Of a stretch of 8,020 bases of DNA, positions 1-6,171 are shown one piece after another. The DNA is taken from assembly GCA_047615875.1 (NCBI GenBank), contig JBLHGU010000232.1:1-8020 (forward strand). Direction: 5' to 3'. Source of the stretch: JBLHGU01 sp047615875 (GTDB taxonomy: Bacteria; Pseudomonadota; Gammaproteobacteria; Arenicellales; CAJQKF01). Position numbers and translations under genes: made by a program. Position 1 is the stretch's first letter, and the number at the start of each line of letters is the position of its first letter. Under the pieces are notes generated by a model. That model was not told the DNA's origin and searched no databases. It worked only from the letters and a program-made list of their open reading frames with translations.

Positions 1-1
1 C

Positions 2-94
2 GATGCGTTGCTAAATAAAGGCTATTCTGAAGCCAATGTTAAAAATATACTCGGTGGTAACTGGATGAGAATTGCTGAACAGGTTTGGAAATAA
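2..94 (+). CDS. C-terminal end of M19 (renal/membrane dipeptidase) family protein, partial
   Basis: This is the last 30 codons of a gene that enters from the left edge; the reading frame starts at base 2 and ends in TAA at 92-94. The visible tail contains GYSEANVKNILGGNWMRIAE. It matches the conserved C-terminus of peptidase family M19, where a 'G(Y/F)s-e-e-v-kkilGgNflRv' helix closes the TIM barrel. Family members are zinc dipeptidases that cleave dipeptides, including some with D-amino acids or dehydro-residues. The catalytic part lies outside the window, so activity cannot be judged. The gene converges on the peptide-transporter operon, which fits a shared role in peptide use. The family call rests only on this short tail and its GGN motif, so another related hydrolase remains possible. 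Confidence 0.72.
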   Translation, partial: DALLNKGYSEANVKNILGGNWMRIAEQVWK

Positions 95-131
95 CTTTCC
101 ATTAATTACATTTACAAAATCGTCGGCGGGT
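95..131. other. Short convergent intergenic gap
   Basis: Thirty-seven AT-rich bases separate the stop of the dipeptidase gene (+) from the stop of the last transporter ATPase (-). I see no stem-loop followed by a T-run on either strand. The two transcripts therefore either end by a factor-dependent route or read into each other. Confidence 0.5.
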
Positions 132-1133
132 TTATGCCTGATCGTTAAGATGACAAGCGGACATTCGGTGCGATGTAATTGCGCTCAATTGTGGAATTTC
201 TTCTCGACAACGATCCATTGCTACAGGACAGCGGGGATGGAAAACACACCCTGAAGGTGGGTTGAGTGGCGAGGGTATTTCCCCTGCTATTGGTTCAAAT
301 TCCCTGCGACGAACATCCACATTGGGGATTTCTGCAAGTAGTGCTCTGGTATAGGGATGATTGGGTTCGGCAAATAATTCATCTGTGGGAGCGCTCTCGA
401 CAATACGACCAAGATACATAATGGCCACGCGATCGGATAGATGCTTAACAACGCCGAGATCATGACTTATGAAAAGATAGGTTAAATTGAGCTCATCTCT
501 TAGTCGCATAAAAAGATTGAGTATTTGCGCCTGGATAGAAACATCAAGTGATGCCACTGCCTCGTCACAAACAATAAACCTGGGGTTTACTGCCAATGCT
601 CTGGCGATGCCAATTCTTTGTCGTTGGCCGCCGGAAAATTGATGGGGATAACGATGTTTGAATGCAGAATCAAGCCCCACTCGTTGCATTATATTATTGA
701 GTTTCTTATCGACTTCGCCAGACTCCCAAAGTTTATGCACCTGGGGTGCTTCGCTTATAATCCGACGCACTTTATGGCGTGGATTCAGTGAGCTAAAGGG
801 ATCTTGAAAAATCATCTGTACAGCAAGCGTATAGTCCATTTTTTCAAGCATGGACATATCAGCCACAACTTGCCCCGAGAAAGCCACACTGCCGGCCGTA
901 GGTTGATGGATTCCCGCCAGAATACGGCCAAGGGTTGACTTGCCACATCCAGATTCTCCGACCAGACCTACTACAGTACCTGAATCAATTTTCAGATCGA
1001 CATCCTGAACCGCATGCACTGTTTCTTCATTAACCTGAAATCCCATCCGGCCTGCCATCCGTGTGGTGAAGTCCAGTTTACGGGTGAATAGCTTGGATAT
1101 TCCACGTAGCTCAACAAGCGGTGTGTTCATCAT
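132..1133 (-). CDS. dppF: Peptide ABC transporter ATP-binding protein, DppF/OppF type
   Basis: One of the two cytoplasmic ATPases that drive the peptide importer. Taking ATG at 1133 gives 333 residues, normal for the family. Walker A is GESGCGKS (59-66), the Q-loop glutamine is 110, the ABC signature is FSGGQRQR (166-173), Walker B is FIVCDEAVASLD (186-197) and the switch histidine is 224. The DEAVASLD form, with Ala instead of the usual Pro, occurs elsewhere in this family. The C-terminal oligopeptide-transporter domain follows, with GCVFHPRC and cysteines at 296, 302, 309 and 327 in the spacing linked to an iron-sulfur site in related transporters. I chose ATG 1133 because it overlaps the stop of the upstream ATPase by 4 bases (ATGA). 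ATG 1130 is immediately next, and a GTG at 1163 would need a 34-base overlap. Last gene of the operon. The substrate class comes from the family, and the symbol is at family level only. Confidence 0.93.
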   Translation of the reverse strand: MMNTPLVELRGISKLFTRKLDFTTRMAGRMGFQVNEETVHAVQDVDLKIDSGTVVGLVGESGCGKSTLGRILAGIHQPTAGSVAFSGQVVADMSMLEKMDYTLAVQMIFQDPFSSLNPRHKVRRIISEAPQVHKLWESGEVDKKLNNIMQRVGLDSAFKHRYPHQFSGGQRQRIGIARALAVNPRFIVCDEAVASLDVSIQAQILNLFMRLRDELNLTYLFISHDLGVVKHLSDRVAIMYLGRIVESAPTDELFAEPNHPYTRALLAEIPNVDVRRREFEPIAGEIPSPLNPPSGCVFHPRCPVAMDRCREEIPQLSAITSHRMSACHLNDQA

Positions 1134-2110
1134 GGTGTATCCCGAGAAACTGGATGGTGGCACCTAACCTGGCGCTCCAGAGGCAGGTTACTCATCTGCG
1201 GATTTCGAGAACAATCTTCTTGACTGTAATCACATCTATCTTGAAAACGACAACCAGGCGGCGGGTTGATCATAGTCGGCATCATTCCTCGAATCTGTGC
1301 CAGCGGTCGTCCAACAACATTTCGACTGGGCACAGATTCGATTAGGCCTTTGGTATAAGGATGAAGTGGTTGATCGAGCACATCATCAATGGACCCGGAT
1401 TCAACCAGGTTACCGGCGTACATAACACAAACACGATCGGCCAGTGCTGAGATTACCGAAAGATCGTGGGTAATCCATATGATCGACATGTCACGAGTTG
1501 CTCTGAGCTTTTGCATTTCATGAAGTATCTGTGCTTGAATCGTAACATCAAGGGCGGTGGTTGGTTCGTCGGCGATTATAATATCCGGGGAATGCAGCAT
1601 GGCGATAGCAATAACAACTCGTTGTCTCATACCCCCGGAAAACTGATGAGGATAGGCCCGCAGTCGTTGCTCAGGTGATGAGATACCTACCATTCCCAAA
1701 GCGTCCCGAGCACGTTCTCGTGCTTTGGCTGTACTGACTCTTTCGTGCGCCTGTATCGATTCGATTATTTGTGTATCAATTCTTAACACCGGGTTAAGGG
1801 TCATCATAGGGTCTTGAAAAATCATCGCGATTTCTTTGCCGCGAATATCTTGATACCGCACCGGACTAACTTTAGTTAGATCCTCTCCCTTAAAGTGAAT
1901 CTGTCCACTGTGAATACGACCCGGCTCATCGATAAGCCCCATTATTGAAAATCCAGTTACCGATTTACCTGAGCCAGATTCTCCAACCAGGCCAAGAATT
2001 TCTCCTTTTTTTAAATCGAAACTGACATCATCTACTGCTCTGATCTCACCCGCCTCAGTGTCAAAGCGTGTCACCAGATTCTTGATTGTCAGTAAATAGC
2101 CGTCTTTCAT
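1130..2110 (-). CDS. dppD: Peptide ABC transporter ATP-binding protein, DppD/OppD type
   Basis: The partner ATPase of the importer, 326 residues, full length. Walker A is GESGSGKS (43-50), the Q-loop glutamine is 99, the signature is FSGGMRQR (157-164), Walker B is DIIIADEPTTALD (176-188) and the switch histidine is 215. The C-terminal oligopeptide-transporter domain contains NPPPGCRFQDRC, with cysteines at 287, 293, 300 and 317. This C-x5-C-x6-C-x16-C pattern matches the cysteine cluster that binds [4Fe-4S] in some Dpp/Opp ATPases. The start ATG at 2110 overlaps the stop of permease C by 4 bases (ATGA), and the stop overlaps the start of the next ATPase in the same way, so translation is probably coupled. 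No separate strong ribosome site is visible. The two ATPases differ clearly in sequence and presumably form a heterodimer. The symbol is at family level. Confidence 0.94.
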   Translation of the reverse strand: MKDGYLLTIKNLVTRFDTEAGEIRAVDDVSFDLKKGEILGLVGESGSGKSVTGFSIMGLIDEPGRIHSGQIHFKGEDLTKVSPVRYQDIRGKEIAMIFQDPMMTLNPVLRIDTQIIESIQAHERVSTAKARERARDALGMVGISSPEQRLRAYPHQFSGGMRQRVVIAIAMLHSPDIIIADEPTTALDVTIQAQILHEMQKLRATRDMSIIWITHDLSVISALADRVCVMYAGNLVESGSIDDVLDQPLHPYTKGLIESVPSRNVVGRPLAQIRGMMPTMINPPPGCRFQDRCDYSQEDCSRNPQMSNLPLERQVRCHHPVSRDTP

Positions 2111-3414
2111 CGGCGTAGCCGCGGGTTTAGAATATCTCTAAGTCTGTCGCCAACTAGATTAATGGAAAACACCGTGATCAACAACGCGACTCCTGGTAAT
2201 ACACTGATCCATGGATAGCCAGATAATAGATAGTCAAAACCATTGGAAATTAACAGACCCAAAGAGGGTTGAGTAATGGGCAGCCCAAGCCCGAGAAAAC
2301 TTAACGTGGCTTCAAGAGAAATGGCGTGCGCCACTTCCAATGTGGCAATTACAATTAGCGAGGGCATACAGTTAGGCAGGATATGGGTAAGTATGACCCG
2401 TGGAGCACCTAGACCAAGGCTTTGTGCGGATTCAACATATTCCTTACGTCGCTCAGAAAGCGCTACCCCACGCGCAGTACGAGCGTAAAGTGCCCACTGT
2501 ACGATAACCAGGGCGAGCATCACATTGAATACGCCCTTACCTAAAATTGCCAGCAAAATAAGTGCAATGAGTATGGTCGGAAAGCTTAGTTGTAGATCCA
2601 CTAAACGCATAATAATGGTGTCGATTCGACCGCCGTAGTAGGCTGCGATAAGTCCAAGGATCGTACCTATTGTTAGAGCGATGAGGACACTGGCAACCGC
2701 AACAATGAGACTAATCCTTAATCCATAAAAAATACCACTTAGCATATCTCGACCCTGATCGTCCGTACCAAGCCAATAAGTCATAATTTTTGTCTGTGGG
2801 CCACCTTTGAACATGACCCGAAACTTCACAGAGTCGGCAACCGGTTTGGCCAGGCTCATCACAATGTTCTCATCGTGCCATTGGATGATTTTCCAATTGT
2901 TTCTAAACTTGTCTTTCTCCCCACTAGATAATGTGCTGCCACGTGGCATTCTTTCAAACCTAACTTCCCTTAGTGGTTGCATCGGGCCTTCATCTACGGG
3001 CTGAATAGAAATTTTTAGCGATGATGAATCACTACTATCCGTAACCACCGAAAAGCTGATGGCATCAGCGGCTACATCCTTGCCCCTTGCAATGGGCTTC
3101 GTTACAACAAGAATCTTACCACCAGCCTTAAAACCGGAAAGCTTTACCTCAAGCCCAGATTCAGCCAATTTGGAAAACTTCCCTGAACCTGGTGGCAGGC
3201 GACCATCCTTGAGATCTATCTCGCCAAGATCATAGGGGTTTTGTGGTGAAATTAGTGGGGCAATAATGGCCATCACCACGATGGCCAGTAGCACCACCAA
3301 CGCAAAAACCGAAATCGGACTTCTGGCAAACCGTTGCGCAACATCTTTTACAGGTGAGGTATTTGGCTGCTCAACTGTAGACATCTCAGTATTGGCTTGG
3401 TTATTTTCTAGCAT
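2107..3414 (-). CDS. dppC: Peptide ABC transporter permease, DppC/OppC type, with large extracytoplasmic insertion
   Basis: Inner-membrane channel subunit of 435 residues, against roughly 280-310 for a typical DppC. A cytoplasmic N-terminus (1-32) is followed by the first membrane helix (about 33-56, ending IIAPLISPQNP). The conserved WLGTDDQGRD motif, which normally follows within some 25-30 residues, starts only at 214. Five further hydrophobic segments lie between about 235 and 425. The coupling (EAA) motif that contacts the ATPase is EYVESAQSLGLGAPRV with ILPN (325-348). The inserted stretch (about 72-212) has no membrane helix, is rich in charged and beta-prone residues, and should face the periplasm. 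The reading frame is open throughout, so this is not a sequencing frameshift. The start ATG lies 3 bp after the permease B stop. Neither this ATG nor Met11 has a strong ribosome site, so coupling to permease B is likely. The symbol is at family level. Confidence 0.92.
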   Translation of the reverse strand: MLENNQANTEMSTVEQPNTSPVKDVAQRFARSPISVFALVVLLAIVVMAIIAPLISPQNPYDLGEIDLKDGRLPPGSGKFSKLAESGLEVKLSGFKAGGKILVVTKPIARGKDVAADAISFSVVTDSSDSSSLKISIQPVDEGPMQPLREVRFERMPRGSTLSSGEKDKFRNNWKIIQWHDENIVMSLAKPVADSVKFRVMFKGGPQTKIMTYWLGTDDQGRDMLSGIFYGLRISLIVAVASVLIALTIGTILGLIAAYYGGRIDTIIMRLVDLQLSFPTILIALILLAILGKGVFNVMLALVIVQWALYARTARGVALSERRKEYVESAQSLGLGAPRVILTHILPNCMPSLIVIATLEVAHAISLEATLSFLGLGLPITQPSLGLLISNGFDYLLSGYPWISVLPGVALLITVFSINLVGDRLRDILNPRLRR

Positions 3415-3417
3415 GAG

Positions 3418-4401
3418 TCAGTTCGTGGTTTTATCGTTATCAAGCCGTATACGGGGATCAACTACGGAATAAAGCAAATCGATAACGAGGTTAATGGTTA
3501 CGAACAACACGACTACAACAACCAGGTAGGCCAAAATTACCGGACGATCCAGGATATACACTGAGTCAATAATTAATTTTCCCATGCCTGGCCAGGAGAA
3601 TATGGTTTCTGTTACCACCGAGTAGGCGATTAGCCCGCCAAACTGCAGCCCTACTACTGTAATCAGAATCACCAAAGTATTTTTCAGTATATGGACATAG
3701 ATAATCCGTTTGCGTGCTAGTCCTTTGGCATGTGCAAACTTGATATAGTCCAGCATCGCAATTTCACGAACATTCGCTCGTACTAATCGAATAACTAAAG
3801 TGCACTGAAATAATGCAAGATTGATCGCTGGCGTAATGACATGAGCCCAGCCATCCAGAGTCCACAAACTGCTAGTAATACCGAATTGGGTTACAACGTC
3901 TCCACGACCCCCTGAAGGCAACCAGGCAAGACTAACCGCCAGAATGAAAATAAGCATCAAGCCCTGCCAGAAATTCGGAATACTGACACCGATTATTGAA
4001 GCAGCCATAATGACTTTTGATCTGCGTCGCTGCGGGTTAAGACCGGCATACATGCCAAGCGGGATACCGAGTATTAGTGCCAGTGTCATTGCGACACAAA
4101 CAAGCTCAATGGTGGCGGGCATACGTTGAAGAACCAAACCAAGTGCCGGTTCACTAAAAGCAAATGAGCGGCCCAGGTCTCCTTGTACAAGCTTTCCCAA
4201 ATAGATGAAAAATTGCTCCCATAGTGGCCGATCTAGTCCAAGCAACTTAACCATACGATCGAATTGTTCCTGGTCTGCCTCGGTAGAGAGTAGAACATCA
4301 ACCGGATTTCCAATTACATAGATACCCAAAAACACGAGAGCGGTAACTATAAATATGACGCCAATGCTTTGCAGCAAGCGTCGGAGTATATAGATAGTCA
4401 T
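3418..4401 (-). CDS. dppB: Peptide ABC transporter permease, DppB/OppB type
   Basis: First inner-membrane channel subunit, 327 residues, of normal length. It begins with the family hallmark MTIYILRRLLQSI leading into membrane helix 1 (about 9-31). A periplasmic loop contains DRPLWEQFFIYLGKLVQGD (57-75) and LGRSF, then come five more hydrophobic segments (about 97-120, 131-160, 187-205, 240-262, 284-311). The EAA coupling motif is DYIKFAHAKGLARKRII with HILKN (218-241), and the ETIFSWPGMGKL motif (265-276) is also conserved. The N-terminal motif fixes the start at ATG 4401. There is no Shine-Dalgarno sequence upstream of it; instead the U-tract of a strong stem-loop ends about 5 bases before the ATG. 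Expression relative to the binding protein may therefore be throttled at this point. It works with permease C (3 bp downstream) and the two ATPases. The symbol is at family level. Confidence 0.94.
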   Translation of the reverse strand: MTIYILRRLLQSIGVIFIVTALVFLGIYVIGNPVDVLLSTEADQEQFDRMVKLLGLDRPLWEQFFIYLGKLVQGDLGRSFAFSEPALGLVLQRMPATIELVCVAMTLALILGIPLGMYAGLNPQRRRSKVIMAASIIGVSIPNFWQGLMLIFILAVSLAWLPSGGRGDVVTQFGITSSLWTLDGWAHVITPAINLALFQCTLVIRLVRANVREIAMLDYIKFAHAKGLARKRIIYVHILKNTLVILITVVGLQFGGLIAYSVVTETIFSWPGMGKLIIDSVYILDRPVILAYLVVVVVLFVTINLVIDLLYSVVDPRIRLDNDKTTN

Positions 4402-4406
4402 GGACT

Positions 4407-4453
4407 AAAAAATCTGCTAACTATTTGCGCTTGACACAAACAGGTAGCAGATT
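4407..4453 (-). terminator. Rho-independent terminator or attenuator just before permease B
   Basis: Read on the minus strand, AATCTGCTA (4453-4445) pairs perfectly with TAGCAGATT (4419-4411). Inside that, after one mismatch, CTGTTTGTG (4443-4435) pairs with CGCAAATAG (4429-4421), using two G-U wobbles. That is about 18 base pairs closed by a 5-base loop (or 3 bases with one more G-U pair), followed by a run of six T (4412-4407; the first two are in the stem). The wobbles are allowed only in the minus-strand RNA, which supports a role in the transporter transcript. It lies between the binding-protein stop and the permease start, so it probably ends most transcripts after the binding protein while letting some through. 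Confidence 0.8.
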
Positions 4454-4478
4454 GGTCGCCTCCAGCTAGGTGACAGTT

Positions 4479-4522
4479 GTTCATGGCCTGGACATTTTTA
4501 CAGCTGTCCAGACCGCATGAAC
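4479..4522 (-). promoter_or_regulatory. Second stem-loop, just downstream of the binding-protein stop codon
   Basis: CTGGACA (4488-4494) pairs with TGTCCAG (4505-4511) around a 10-base loop. The stem extends through GGC/ACC (4485-4487 with 4512-4514; one pair is G-U on the minus strand). After a 2-base bulge it continues with GTTCAT/ATGAAC (4479-4484 with 4517-4522). No T-run follows it in the direction of transcription, so it is not a terminator by itself. Its position 14 bases after the binding-protein stop suits a 3'-end stabiliser that blocks exonucleases on the binding-protein mRNA. That role is inferred from position only. Confidence 0.6.
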
Positions 4523-4535
4523 GAGATGGATTACT

Positions 4536-6086
4536 TTACTGTCTCACCAGAGACTCAGCCAAAGTGGCCTCATCAGCTCTATGAATATAGTGAAGTCCTT
4601 TTTTTGAAGCCCAGCAAGCAACCTGAAAATGTGAAGGAATGATCGGCAGGTCCGCCATTGCGACAGCGGTTGCTTCCTGTAATAACCGATCATATTCGGC
4701 CAGATCACTGGTGCTCAAGGCGCCCTCAATCAGTTGATTGAACTCGACATGTTCCCATTGTCCATAGTTATTACGTACGCCATGGGATAATGCTGGCGCA
4801 AGAATCGCGGATGCTTCCCCAGTAGCAGATGACCAGCCAATTAGAGCCATACTCATTTCATGTTCTCTGAGTTTACCGTAATAGCCTGAAACTGGTTGTG
4901 TGACAACTTCGACATCTATACCAATTCTAGTCAACATTTGTGCAATAGCCTGGGCCTGCTTGGCATCGTTAATGTATCGATTATTAGTTGCATGCAATGT
5001 TAATTTGAAACCGTCGGCATAGCCTGCCTCAGCCAACAATGCCTTGGCTCTATCGACATCGTACTCAGGCACAGGAATATCGGCGTTAAATCCACCAAAG
5101 CCTTCGCCGGATATTTGATTCGCAGGAACTGCAAGCCCTGACATAACATCATCTACGATGGCGTTTCTGTCTATAGCAACATTCAAAGCCTGCCGGACAC
5201 GAAGATCTCTGAAGGGGTTCTTTATCGGACTTCCATCTTTAGCAGTAATATGATCAGCATGCTCTTTCGACACATCCAAAGACCAATACATCAGTCTTGA
5301 AGTCTGATCACAGGACATAGAAATATCCGGATTGTTTTCCAATTGTTCAACATCGGTTGTCGGCACCGATGCGATAAGGTCGACATCTCCAGTGAGCAGT
5401 GCTGCTACCCGTGCGGGTCCACTTTTAATCCAGCGGACTGTAACGTTATCCCAGCGGGGTTTCCCGCCCCAGTAATCAGCATTGGCGGTATAGGTTATAT
5501 GATCACCGGCTACAAACTCAACGAATTTGTAGGGACCGGTTCCATAGTATTTATTGCCGTTGTTGAATTCAGTCGGCTCCGTATCCAGGCCCACGGTGTG
5601 ACTGACAATCGGTACACCAGATAACGAACGAGGTAGCACCGGATAAGGAGTTTTGGTGTGCACATGGATGGTGTGATCATCAATAATGATGGTTTTTTCA
5701 ATCTTTTTCGTTCTTCGCTTATATGTCGAAGGGGCATTGGGAACATTTGGCACACGTTCATAGGTGAAAGCCACATCTTTGGCTGTGAATGGTTCACCGT
5801 TATGAAACTTTACGCCCTTGCGCAATTTAAACTCCCATACCAACGGATCAGACGTGACTGCCCAGGATTCGGCAAGTCCTGGCAATGGCTCCTGCTTTGG
5901 TCCGGCCTCTAGTAAAGAACTAAAAGCGTGTTTAGCCAACTCATGATTCGAATTAAGTGCCTGGTATAAAGGATCCAGGGATGTAGGTTCGGTGGCCACT
6001 GCAATAACCAGATCTTCAGCAAATACCTGACTGCCAAATACACCAGCCATAGTAGCCCCGATTAAGGCTTTACTAAGACATCTCAT
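4536..6086 (-). CDS. Periplasmic substrate-binding protein of the peptide ABC transporter (SBP family 5)
   Basis: Periplasmic receptor that delivers the ligand to the permease; 516 residues, normal for DppA/OppA-like proteins. A Sec signal peptide (1-23) runs from MRCLSKALIG to an A-x-A-like VFA cleavage site before EDL. There is no lipobox cysteine, so the protein should be soluble. Family-5 landmarks are LAESW (71-75), WEFKLRKGVKFHNGEPFTAK (84-103), GTGPYKFVEF (182-191), RVRQALNVAIDR (296-307) and DRAKALLAEAGY (345-356). Two cysteines in the mature protein (260 and 491) could form a disulfide. The start ATG has a strong ribosome site, AAGAGGAG, six bases upstream. It lies 85 bp after the DUF2817 peptidase and is separated from permease B by two stem-loops, so it is probably made in excess over the membrane parts. 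The ligand (dipeptide, oligopeptide or other) cannot be read from sequence. Confidence 0.94.
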   Translation of the reverse strand: MRCLSKALIGATMAGVFGSQVFAEDLVIAVATEPTSLDPLYQALNSNHELAKHAFSSLLEAGPKQEPLPGLAESWAVTSDPLVWEFKLRKGVKFHNGEPFTAKDVAFTYERVPNVPNAPSTYKRRTKKIEKTIIIDDHTIHVHTKTPYPVLPRSLSGVPIVSHTVGLDTEPTEFNNGNKYYGTGPYKFVEFVAGDHITYTANADYWGGKPRWDNVTVRWIKSGPARVAALLTGDVDLIASVPTTDVEQLENNPDISMSCDQTSRLMYWSLDVSKEHADHITAKDGSPIKNPFRDLRVRQALNVAIDRNAIVDDVMSGLAVPANQISGEGFGGFNADIPVPEYDVDRAKALLAEAGYADGFKLTLHATNNRYINDAKQAQAIAQMLTRIGIDVEVVTQPVSGYYGKLREHEMSMALIGWSSATGEASAILAPALSHGVRNNYGQWEHVEFNQLIEGALSTSDLAEYDRLLQEATAVAMADLPIIPSHFQVACWASKKGLHYIHRADEATLAESLVRQ

Positions 6087-6092
6087 TTTACT

Positions 6093-6100
6093 CTCCTCTT
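6093..6100 (-). promoter_or_regulatory. Strong ribosome binding site of the substrate-binding protein gene
   Basis: On the minus strand this reads AAGAGGAG, with a 6-base spacer (AGTAAA) to the ATG at 6086. The same eight bases with the same spacing precede the Tat-signal gene at 7951, whereas permeases B and C and the ATPases lack a comparable site. This fixes the start and indicates high translation of the exported binding protein. Confidence 0.75.
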
Positions 6101-6120
6101 TTTGCTAGGTTGTTCGTGTG

Positions 6121-6132
6121 GATTACGTAATC
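6121..6132. promoter_or_regulatory. Perfect 12-bp palindrome upstream of the binding-protein gene
   Basis: GATTACGTAATC is a perfect palindrome with no spacer. It sits in the 85-bp gap between the peptidase stop and the binding-protein start, about 35 bp before the start codon. Its symmetry and position would suit a dimeric regulator site controlling an internal promoter. I see no clear -35/-10 pair nearby, so the role is a guess. Confidence 0.35.
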
Positions 6133-6171
6133 ATGCCCATCATGGTTTTGTAACCACATATCGTAAAACTC

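Noticed and set aside
1134..1163. Upstream in-frame GTG start for the F ATPase (10 extra residues)
   Set aside because: It would overlap the D gene by 34 bases. The ATG at 1133 gives the standard ATGA overlap and leads directly into the conserved PLVELRGISKLF start.
2107..3414. Possible frameshift or gene fusion explaining the long permease C
   Set aside because: The frame is continuous from the first helix through the insertion to all C-terminal motifs, with no internal stop. The extra segment is a true insertion in the protein.
5510..5797. 95-codon open frame on the minus strand inside the binding-protein gene
   Set aside because: It lies in another frame of a gene with clear family-5 motifs throughout, and has no ribosome site or recognisable domain. 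It is a shadow frame.
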